Of a stretch of 64,000 nt of DNA, positions 37,109-48,160 are shown piece by piece (position 1 is the stretch's first letter; every line of letters starts with the position of its first letter). The stretch is taken from the NCBI GenBank assembly GCA_030490835.1, contig CM059971.1:39542012-39606011 (forward strand), read 5' to 3'. Below the pieces are notes generated by a model, which was not told the origin of the DNA, made no database searches, and worked only from the letters and a program-made list of their open reading frames with translations. Made by a program: the position numbers and the translations under genes. The stretch comes from Annona cherimola. Its lineage: Eukaryota > Streptophyta > Magnoliopsida > Magnoliales > Annonaceae.

Positions 37109-40100
37109 TGTGATACCCAGACCCAAGTAGGACTCATATGAAGGCATTAGGCATGATACATGTATGCTTTGATTGATTTATGGATGATTTTAGGACTTTA
37201 TGATATTTTACAATTAGGGTTCAATTAAGAATGGTGATTAAAAATGTAATCACCGGAGCCCAAAGTAAGTCAGTATGACCCGTGGGGCTTAATGAGGACT
37301 AGAAGATGCTAATATGGCATAAATAATTATTTTAATTTTCATGATTTAATTTCTGAAAATTAAAATGATAATTATGGAATTATGTTGGAAAATGTAGAAA
37401 ATTCATAACTTGACGCCTATAAGGCAGATTGAGGTGAAATTTTAAATATAAGCTCATGATTATGGGCTTGACCTAATGTGTGGATTCGATTAAGGTAAAT
37501 GTGATGAGATTAAGATAATAAATATTTATTTTATTTTATTTTAATTTCACACTCTAAGGATATTTCAAAGGGTCATAACTTGACACGGAGAAGTCGGATT
37601 GAGATGAAACTTGAAACGATTGAATAAAATTATGAAATCTATGATATGAATGGATTGGATTAAGCTAATTATCAAGGAATTTTCTTAATCACAAAAGGAC
37701 GAAACCTATTTAATGTGGTAGGACCCACATATGAGGTTTCATGTGATGGGAATTTTGAGCATTTTGTGATTTTTAGAAAATACAAAATGCATGGATAATG
37801 ATGAAGTTAATGTGGACAAAAATTTTACACATGTATGGAGGGGATGAATGGACACTTGGGCGGTCCAGATTATGACACCAAATCAAGGACAAGTCAATGC
37901 CTCTAACCATGGTTGAAATGGTGCAAACCAAGGTTGAATTGCAACCATATAAAAGAGGCAAAGGGGGCAGCCCTTGGACGTGTTTTGCAAGGCATCAAAG
38001 TGAGGAGAAAATCCTCAAAAAGGGGCAGCAAGTGGGGGACGTCCAAGGCAGCCCTATGTAAGAGAGAGAAAGGGGCACTTCACGTCCCGTTTAGTGGACG
38101 TCTTGAGAGAAAAAAAATAAGGAGGAAAAATCCAGCAAGCCTCACACGACCCCAGCAGCAAGGAGGAGAGGAAAAGAGAAAGAAAAGGAGAAGAAAAAGA
38201 GGAAGGAAAAGCTTGGTAGCAAGCTTGGGAAGTTCGGGACAAAGAATCAACCAAATCGGGTAAGTACCCGTTGAGTTTAAGCCTTCCAATTTCCAAGTTT
38301 TCTTCTTGATTTGGAATTATAGTTTTGAGTCATAAAAGACCTCTTAAGGAACATGTTTCAAAGATTACAGATGCTTAGTTAAATACGTTGGTTCATAAAG
38401 TTTAATTTGGGGATTAATCAGCCCATATCATCTAATCTACACTCATGTGTAGTAAATCTTGACCTGAAAAGGAAAATATGGAAGAAATAGTTAATAAACA
38501 AGTTTTAGCATGAATATTTGTGGAAAGACTCATGATGTGGTCATTAAGGAACGACCCAATTTTCAGCTTAAAAGATAAACAAGTTGCAAATTAAAAATCC
38601 GGGAAAATCAACCTGGACAGGATTGAATGGGTGGCAGGATCAGCTGCACCAAATGATTTTTAATAATTTTTATACAAGGAATTTTGGGTTGAAAATTTTC
38701 AGGATATATAAGACATATTGAGGATCACATGACAAAAAAAAATTAGGTTTTGATGGGTATAAATATACCCCATAATTTACGTAATTCAGGCTGTCTGGAA
38801 AGGGATGTTGCTGTCCAGCAGAGTAAAAATACCAAAATAAATATAAATACTAAATATTTCATACTATAAATATTTATTTTGCTTAATTCATATAGTTATT
38901 AAGGTATAGTAGAAATTTCAGATCAAAACTACTTGATTCGATATTAATTCAAGATTTTGAGAATTCAGTGTTCCTGAATTCAGCATTATGGACAGCTTAA
39001 GGAATAAATCAAGATAAATGTTAAATTCTAGATTTTTGTGATATAATTTGACTTATAATGGGATATTAATCATGATTTAGTGTAAGTCATATAATGATTT
39101 ATGAATAGGTTGCTGATTTTATAAGGTATGGAACCAAGGGTTGTATATATGACTTGATTTTTTCATTTTTATGATTAAAATGATATGGTAATGAGATTAA
39201 ATGATTTATGGAAGTTATGTAGGGTAAAATACCCTAGGATTAGGATAATTTGTATTCCAAAAAGGATTTGGGAAGATGAGCCCCAAATCTAATTTTTATG
39301 AATTTTATGAAATGATGTCCAAATGGGGTGAAAATGGTACCCGAAATGAATGAGTAAGTTGCTAAATGGAAACCATTTAATTATGGGATTCAAATATGTG
39401 TTAATACCCTAAATTTGGGTTAATAAAATTATGGTTTAAGGTTGTAAAATTTGGATTAAAAATCTGTTTAAATCATGTTGCTAAAGAGAGTATTGAAACG
39501 ACGAAAAACGGATTCTAAAGTTGTTGTTTTGGGAACCCCATGATAAATGGATTATAAATTCAAAATTAAATCCTAAATTATATGTTAATTAAGTGGTTTA
39601 ATCATGCTGGAATTAGAGACAAGTTGTTGTGTTGAAAATTTTTAAGAAACACATGATTTATGTATTGAGAAATGGACGTATATGAAGAGATAAATATGAA
39701 TAAACGATATATGGATTATGTAAGTTGTTAAAATGAAAAAAATTCATAAAAACATGATGAAAAAATTTATATTAGGGTGCTTTTTAAGTAAATAATGATA
39801 ATCTCAAACTTTGAGATTATTATATGATGTCTAAGTTAGCAACTAAGTGCTTAAAATGAGCACCGTTGTATGAAAAATGGAAAATATGTTAAAAATGATA
39901 AATGGAGATAATGAACTTCCAAATAATGATTTAATGAAGGATTATTATATGTATGTAAGTTTACCCTACATAAGGGTATTAAAAATGAATGATTGAATGA
40001 ATAATGTGATGTATAGGTTATGATACGTATGAACACTCGACTTAAAAGACAAGTGGGCTAAGCTAGTGTAATGTAAGTCCAAATGGATTTATATAGGTTG

Positions 40101-43007
40101 AAAAACCTAAGGAATATAAGTATTTGAAGATGATGCAAATCAATGAAATATTATTTTCATTTATCTAGGCAAAGGTAAGGAAAAGAATGGAAGAAAAGGA
40201 TTATGGCGATATCAGGTAAGCAAGCGAACTTTCTAAAATGTTGTTTTCTTTCTATATGATGATATGTGAATGAAATGTTATGATTATGTTTTGACGAATG
40301 GGCAAGCACAAGTTTTAAAAATGACGGCTTTAATGCAAAGCCACAAGTTTTGAAAAACGATGACTTTAATGAAAAGTCTTAAGGTTTGTTTCATGGGAAG
40401 CAAGAGACACTTTTTAAGATAAATAATTTATCACAAGTGTTACCAAGGATAGGAATGCTTTATGTTAATGGAAGTGAGAAAGTTGCTTATGAGTAAGCAA
40501 GTTCTCCATGATGATAATTTTGAATAACTTCATGTTTTATGCTGATGGTTTTTAAGAATTTGCTTTTAAGCAAGCAAGTTCTTTATAATGTTATTCCAAA
40601 GTATTTTATAAGAAAAAGGAAATTTTGCTTATTTTCACAAAGCAACAAACGTAAATAAGTTTTGAATTTCTTTTATAATGTTTTATGATAAATAATTATG
40701 TTTGCGAAAGAAAAAGAAAATAGGAATTGATGTATTGATCATTAAATATAAATGATGATTTCGACAGAGTCCATACGTTTTGAAATGATATTCGAAAAGT
40801 TTTAATTTCCTTTAGATAAGGAAATCTATGATAAAAATGTCTTCAAAGATGTTTATACGAATGTTGTTGAATGAGATTTAAGGATGACCAACCTAATAGG
40901 TGATTTCATAAAATGGTTTAATTATAGGTTGCTAAATTACATGCAAAAGACTGTGCAATTCCCCTTTTTGTAAAAATAGTATAATAGATATGTGGATAAT
41001 AATTTAATTTTTAGGTTATGGAGAAGGGGATTGTATAATTGCATAACTTTTGTAAGCAAAAGACCCTAAAATGGAAACCAAGAAAATGTTAGAGAAATAT
41101 ATGGTTTATTTTTGGAAATCCAAAAGTATTGAAATTCTTTTATTATAAGTGTTTTTAAGATGTATTGTTTCTCAAATATTTCAAATATTTTACTCAAAAT
41201 GGTTTTAAAAGAATTTAAGGAAGGTTATCCTAAAACTAAATTTTAAATGACAACTTGTTTAAAGTTAGTGCACTTGCTTTACAAGTTGACACGGACTGCG
41301 GTCTGTGATGTGTTTTTGAAAATAATTTTTAAAGATATAGACTTCAATTTATGATGTGTTGTGAGTATGGTTGCAGGCTGCGGTTTGTGACCCCGGTTTA
41401 AAAGGTCATGGGCTGCGGTCTGTGACATTTTAAACCAAACAGATTACGGTCTGTTAGAATATGTATGGTGCACTAGTACACGGAATAGGCCGGTTGTAGA
41501 GCACAATTGGAATGACCGGGGCCCACTCTACATAGGCCAAGTGGCTAAGGGATGACAGGAGTGCCAGCGGCGCCCTCCCTGAGATGGGAGCAGGATAAAT
41601 GAACAGCCGCCTGGCTAGCGAGCTGTTAAGGATTATCTCCAAAAGGTAGCATGATCATTTGCTAAGTGTCACTACTGGATGGAGAGAAATGCATCTGCTT
41701 ATATTTTGCTTTCAAAAAGCCCAAAGATTGGGACATGAAAGCATTTTTAAAAAAAGTTATCTTAAAAGGATTTTTATGAAATGGCTATCCTAAAAGAAAG
41801 GGTGTTTTACACAAAAGTGTAAATAACAGGAATAAAAGAAATTTTTTTTATGCAAACGCATTTATGGAAATGGTTTATGTATCTTATATGCCTTGTTTGT
41901 TATAAACAAGCCCCAAGACGAGAATTATGAAAAGGATTTAAATAAAAAGTGTTTATGGACATGAGAATGTCCAATGCCAAAGTGTTTTAATAAAATGTGT
42001 TTTAGGACATATGAATGTCCATTGCCAAAGGAAGCTATGTGAAAAATGTTTTGAGATATTAAATGTCTCTTGGCTAAAAGATTTTATGATAAAAATGTTT
42101 TTGGACATAAAAATGTCCTTTGCCAAGAAAGGCTTATGTAAATAATATTTTAGGACATGAGAATGTCCTCCTTTGCCAAAAGATTTATGAGAAAAATGTT
42201 TTGGTGGCAAAAGATAGTTTTATGTAAATGTCTTGAAACATAGGAAATGTTCACTCAAGACAAAAGGGAATTAATTAAAGAGGGTAAAACAGGTATGTTT
42301 TTCCTTAACAAGCCCAGACGTGGCTTGTAAATGATTTTAAGAATGAATGTTTTATGATAATGTTCAAGGATATAGAATTGTCCTCATGAACAAAGGATTT
42401 CATGATAATGTTTTAGAATATATAAATTTTATATCCTAATGAATAAGGTGTTCAAGATGTTTAATGAAATGATTTTCAAGGAAGTCTTGTCCTAAAAGAT
42501 AAAATGCTTGCTTACTGAGTTGTCACTCACGTTTTGTTTTCCCAAACCTTAGACAGATACCGGGAAATTCAAGGAGATACAAATCTAATCAATGAAGTAA
42601 GGCACGAGATAATGGCCAGGTAGGCTATAAGGAATGAAAAGTATGAATATGCTAAGGTATGCTAATGTGTATGTGAACTTAATTAGAATTTTAAGTTCTA
42701 TATGATTCAATGATTGAATGTATGGATGTTTGGATGTAAAATGTGATAATTTAGTCAAGAAAACTTTCATTGTAGAAAAGCAGGATGAGATGTTATGAAA
42801 TAGAATTTGAAATTTTATTACAAGTGTATCACCACTTGTTTGATGAATGATGTGAAATGTAAAGATATGAACGATGATGAACGAAAAAAATTTGGACGAG
42901 ATCCAATTAAGAACCCGCCACGTGATCAGGGCAATAATCCTGATTCACATTTACCAATCGATAAGGTCTTGAGATAAGAAAGTGACGTCTCAGTTTGGGG
43001 CGCCACA
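37109..43007 (+). mobile_element. Family-C solo LTR, 5.9 kb, longest in the window
   Basis: Ends are TGTGATACCC...TTGGGGCGCCACA, with perfect TGAGA duplications at 37104-37108 and 43008-43012. A TATA box (TATAAAAG, 37948-37955) precedes a ~300-nt purine-rich leader ending in the donor CGG|GTAAGTACC (GT at 38260). A second donor-like CAG|GTAAGCAAG lies near 40216. Tandem arrays at 41280-41460 and 41945-42200 mirror those of the copy at 23891. The terminal hairpin ATCAGG-GCAATAAT-CCTGAT is at 42925-42944. LTRs this long are known for Ogre/Tat-type gypsy elements; the lineage here is inference. Confidence 0.9.
41945..42200. repeat. GGACAT...ATGTCC tandem array
   Basis: About four to five units of ~55 bp share 'TTTTAGGACATGAGAATGTCC' in whole or part, followed by 'TTTGCCAAA'. 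GGACATGAGAATGTCC is an imperfect palindrome. It is the sense counterpart of the array at 24600-24810. Confidence 0.8.
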
Positions 43008-43012
43008 TGAGA

Positions 43013-44649
43013 AGAGCTTATGTTGAGCTTATTTGGGGTGTAGAGTTATAGGCATTTGAGATTGCAATGCCCTTTTGAATTTGTGCCACGCAATTGCTTC
43101 CTTCTTCCCGTTTGCGATGTTGTTCTTCATCAAGCCATCTTGTTATATACTATCCCCTTTGGTAAGTCACTTGATGTTGGATGCTTCATCTATCATCATA
43201 TATTGAGTATTGCAAGGGCAGTCTGATGCACATTTCTGGCCAAAGGAGGAAGAAGAATGAGAAGGGAACGACGGAGACAATGAGCACTCTTTCTATCCTA
43301 ACGACTAGGGGGGTCACTAGTTCCTTTTCTTTTTCTCATTTTTTTTATTTTATTTTCATATCATCTGCATTTGCATCTCCATATCATTGTCATTTGCAGT
43401 TTTCTTAGCTTTCATGCATTGAGGACAACACATTTCTCAAGTTTAAGGGGGGGATTATTTGTCCTGTTTTTCTTCCAGGCATGCATTGATAACCATATTA
43501 TATGTGGTTTAGGTTGCATTGTATTTAAATCTTTCCTGTAATAATCTATTAGTTGCAATTTCTTTTAAGGAATGCTTGCAATGTTTAAGAAAACTTGAAT
43601 TGAAACTAAATTCATGAGAATTTGAAATTTTTTTGCCATGATTATGCATTAATTGAGCTTTAATGTGATAAATTTCAAAGTTTTCAAGTGACACGTGAAT
43701 GATATGATTATTTTAGTTGTTGAATTTTATAGTTCACTTTTATGCTAACATGTTTAATTGAAATGATTAAGACAATTGTTGTGTAATATCAATGCTTGGG
43801 CCCATTTATGCTGGAATGTCATATCTATTGCAACCTTTGTTTCCCATTTTGAGCTTATATATATTTTCTTTTTTTTCAATCCTGTACTTTAAAGTAAATA
43901 CATTGTGTCAGTGATTCATAGCATAATTCATCTTTTTACTTGAGACTTAGGGTTGAAAAATCTATTTATATAATATGTCGACGTATATATATATTCCTCC
44001 TACTAAGATTTTGCATAAATAATGAAGGGGATGGCTGACTCGAGCTAAGTAACCGGGACTTGGCATCTACAAATGTCAAGGTTCGCGTAAAAAGACAAGG
44101 GAAAGCCACAGTAAAAGCGCTTCTAAGAAAATTCTCCATCGATACCCTGAAATATGGTAAGGAGAGCCCAAAAATTGAAAAAAAGAAAAAAAGAAAAACT
44201 CTTGAAATACCTTAAAATATGGTGAGGAGAGTTACAATAATAAGTTTGGAAGAACTAATTGTACAATTTTGCAAGACTAGGCCAAGTAGAATAGATGGAT
44301 TAATGCTATGTTCTGTTAAGGTGATAGAGTTACTTTGAGCATATTCATTTATATTACACCTATCCTAGAAAGACCTTTTGATCAAGAGAACAGTTAGCAA
44401 GGTTGAATTATAACTTTTGACTATTTACAATCACATTTGTATGTAGCTAGACTTTGTATTGAAAATGCTCGATCTTAATAGAGTTTTATGAGTTATTTCA
44501 ATTTATTATTATCCTTTACATTATTAAGTTGATAGATATGATTGCATGGCTAAGGATTAGATGCAGGCTTGGTTTTGACATGTAACAGTTGCATTCATTT
44601 GTGTTTTTATGTATTGCTCGAGGACTAGTAACATTTAAGTTTGGGGGTA
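43013..44649 (+). other. Gypsy 3' non-coding region and polypurine tracts
   Basis: No coding domain is visible. Near 43415-43450 occurs 'GCATTGAGGACAACA' followed by AAGTTTAAGGGGGGGA. At 44614-44649 occurs 'CTCGAGGACTAG', then AAGTTTGGGGGTA directly before the 3' LTR, the expected polypurine primer for plus-strand synthesis. The doubling of GAGGACnA plus purine tract within 1.2 kb is unusual. A low-complexity A/G run lies at 44175-44200. Confidence 0.65.
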
Positions 44650-47634
44650 TGATAACTTTATAAAATAGAATTATCAACGCTCATTTTGCACTTAGTTTGG
44701 ATGCTAGTTTAAGGAAAATATATAAATTTATATAGGTTTTGCATTAGTTTTTATCATTTATGTAATTCTTACATTTTGCACTGTTTATATATATATATAT
44801 ATTTTAGGTTGCATTTAGTTTAAATTCATCTCATTTTAATTATTTTAATTTCATTAGATCATTTAAGAATGCATTTACTTATTTTTTCTCTTCTGTTGTA
44901 GGAAAAAGAGAGCAATTCCTATGTAATTTTAAGCCAAAAAGAGGATGAAATGAGAAAAATCACTTAAAGTTGTCAAAAGAGCAATGTTGCCTCCAGCCGG
45001 ATTGAGACCACGACCACGAAGTCCACCACCTTGGAAGAATTTGCACCGCCACTGTCTAGTGTAGTGGAGGCCGCAACCACGAAGCTGATATGTGTGAAAT
45101 CTCACCCGTGTGAAGCTCCAAACTAAAGGGATTACAAATGCTTCTTTTAGAATTTCTTAAGAAGAACTAAGAGGGGTCATGGCCGCTGTGTTTGGGAGAG
45201 AAAAACCAAGAGCTTCATTTTTGTTATTCTCCTCCTTTAGGATGATTGTAAACTTCATTTTGCTGGGATTTGAAATTATGTTTTGTGGTTAATTCCTCCT
45301 GTAGCTTATGTTGTTTGAGATTACCCTTATATATCATACTTAATATTTTTACAAGTTTTGCAACCTTATAGATTGATTGAATATTCAGATTCATGCTTGG
45401 AGAAGTGAGATTTGAATGAGATCTATATATAAGGCATAGGTTTTTCCGCTCTTGTTTATATTGGATTTAATATGGATAGGAATATACTTATTGATCCTGT
45501 GTAATCTTGATTAGGTTATGTGGTTATCAGTCTTGTTTTACTTAGGTGCATGGGAACGTAGCAAATAACTCAAACTTGGTTAGGTTTGTATGTATTAAAA
45601 AACATATATGAATATAAATGAACCTAGATTAGTAATCTCTGCACGACTAACTTAAATGAGACCAAAATGACATAGGTATGAGTCAACGAATTCATATCTC
45701 CACCTATCTTAATCATCTCAAAGCAATTTAGCAATATCCGCTCCATTTTAGTTATTTACTGCTTTATTTACTTTAGTTTGAATTGAGTTCTTTGTAAACA
45801 AATTTAATTTAATTTTTGATTCACTTAAGATAATTGAATTTTAACATGCTAATATGTTTAATAAATCCTCGTCGGATTGATACTGTAACGCCCCATTCCT
45901 AGATATACTCAATAACTAGTCAATGGGTACTATACAACCTAAGAAAAATTCGGCAGCATCTCCTCATAATATATAAGGGTGGTATGGATTACATGACCTG
46001 ATATTCATAAACATTTCAATTTCATTTCAAAATGTAACATTCAATCCTATATTTATACACTTGTATCTTCATATAATAAGGACATTCATATAGAAAGAAA
46101 ATCATTGAATGTTATCCTTATACATCAAGCAAACCTAATGATTATGCATTATGCATCCACAGAGATTATCATCCAATCCAAAATACCGAATACAATATGT
46201 TTGTCAAAGTGAATCGGTCTCAATAATCGTCTATATATACGAATATCAAAAGAGCACAAATTTTAAAAGAACTGAAATTAAAAATATTGTGCTAATGGTC
46301 TCCAAGATTTGATCTTCAACTTGTCCCATCTTGAGGTTCCCCACTTGGCCTGTGATCTAAAAGCAAAATAACAAACCATATGAGTCTAAATAGACTCAGC
46401 AAGTAGATAGTGGTTAGCACAAAGTGGAAATAAGTAAAATTCTAGATGCACATGTTGTGATCAAGATAAGACATATGGGTCCAAATACCCACTCCCAAGA
46501 TCGTATGTATATAATCACGTATAAATGGAAGGACACGAATCATCCTCTACTTATGTCTATTAAGGGCCATGAACAACCCTCTCCTCATGTCAATCAGGAG
46601 GCCATGAACAACCCTTTTACAACTAACCATTTTAGATAACACATCATACATAACAGACAAGGATAAATGCCACAAACAACACATACAACATCAACAACGT
46701 TTACTTTAAATTCAACACACAAAATGACCATATAAGCATTTTACCAAACACATAATAGGTGCAAAATAAGGGAACCTTCAATTCATACTCTTGTTTGTTC
46801 CGAATTGATTAACGTCACATTTTAACAATATAGGAACTGCTAACGAATCCTTTACCTCATAAAAATCGCACATTCATAGCAAATTATCCATGAACCCTGC
46901 TTACCCTAACTGTTATAAACCTTATGCTCCATACCACGAAGTTGTTAGACACTACACACTCCCACTAGTCTTATATCATGTTTAACATGAAATTTCATCA
47001 CTAAATCAAGAAGGGGTGACATCTACTTACCTTGATCGTGATTTCCTCCAAAAAAGCAACCCTAGGCTTAGATTGTAGAGATTCGAAGCTTCCTTGATTG
47101 GAATCGATGACCATCAAGGCAGTCGGTAGAGTTTTCTTGAAGAGATCTACAGCTAGATCGAACTGAATAGATGGGAAAGAAAAGAAGAAGCAGAGAATGG
47201 GAAGAGAAGAAGAGGAAAACGTAGTCGGGCGCAAATAAAAGATGAAGCCCAAGCTCGCGGGCTCCTCTTGATAACTGAACCCGCATCGAGTTGGGCCGGA
47301 TCGGAGCATGGGTCGGGTCTAATCGTAATTAGTAATTTACTTTCCCACTCCTACGACTTAAAGAGATCTACAGCTAGATCGAACTCTGTACTTACTCTGC
47401 GTGGTGGAAAATAGTCATAGTACTTAACAATGTCCATAGATGTTATGCATCCATTAACATCATAAATTTCTAGTAGCATGTTCATAAATTACTTCATAAA
47501 TAGAGAAGGTTTATAATGAAAATAAAATAAAATACCTGGTCCTCACAGATACTCTACTTACTCTTTATTACTTGATCGACACATATACTTGTGTTAAAAT
47601 AAACATTTTAATTCAACATATACGTAGCTCGTCA
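44650..47634 (+). repeat. 3' LTR of the gypsy element, split by a solo LTR
   Basis: The LTR starts TGATAACTTT after the purine tract and runs to 45883, then 47553-47634, about 1.3 kb. Its first ~520 bp match the 5' LTR at 10813. A family-D solo LTR sits between duplicated GATAC copies. The proposed end ...GCTCGTCA is inferred from the flank CATGC. Confidence 0.7.
45884..47547 (-). mobile_element. Family-D solo LTR, 1.7 kb
   Basis: Ends are TGTAACGCCCC...GGTCCTCACA, with perfect GATAC duplications at 45879-45883 and 47548-47552. It is homologous throughout to 16130-17910, including the 'GGCAGCATCTCC' start, the 'CAAGTAGATAGTGGTTAGCAC' block and the leader whose donor (reverse complement of CTTACCTTGATCG) lies near 47030. 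Confidence 0.9.
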
Positions 47635-48160
47635 CATGCCACCACATGCAATGGAAAAACCAGGCTCTCACTAACCCCACACAATCATGTCATGCCACAA
47701 ACACACATATGAAACCATACTAACTTCATGTCCATTAAGGGTCATGAATAACCTTATTCTCATGTCAATAAAGGGCCATGAAAAACCCATGTAAACCATG
47801 CATATGCATCACTTAGGCCATATGTGTCATGCTTATGCTAAAATCATGTCTTGTGCTCATTTCAAACCATGCACCATCGTTTTATCAAAACATATACAAC
47901 GCACATAGTCAATAATACTAAACCATTTTCAAAGGCCCTAGCCCCAATTCATCAATTAACATGCGGTATGCTAAAACTCATATCATTGCATTCCGAAATC
48001 CATCCAATACATAACCCATGTTAATTCATCTCAAATTCTAACACACATCCAAACGTATCTTCAAGCATAAAGTTCAAGCTCCATTTCAATTCATACAACC
48101 CATATTCATCAAGTCCATCACAAGTTCCATTCTTAAGAATTCAACATCACATATGCCCTC

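Larger units (their letters stand above)
10813..47634 (+). mobile_element. Decayed Ty3/gypsy element with two LTRs, full of nested insertions
   Basis: The 5' LTR (10813-11334, truncated) and 3' LTR (44650-45883 plus 47553-47634) share TGATA(G/A) starts and then 'GCACTTAGTTTGGATGCTAG', 'ATATAGGTTTTGCATT', 'GCATTTACTTATTTTT' and 'GTGTGAAGCTCCAAACTAA'. A polypurine tract, AAGTTTGGGGGTA, ends just before the 3' LTR. The proposed duplication is CATGT (10808-10812) against CATGC (47635-47639), one mismatch. The interior survives as three pieces (23641-23885, 35354-37103, 43013-44649). Recognisable features are a gag-like remnant and the 'AAACTTAGCGCTGAATGGGA' and 'GCATTGAGGACAACA' non-coding motifs typical of Athila/Tat-type 3' regions. 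I see no protease, RT or integrase. Confidence 0.7.
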
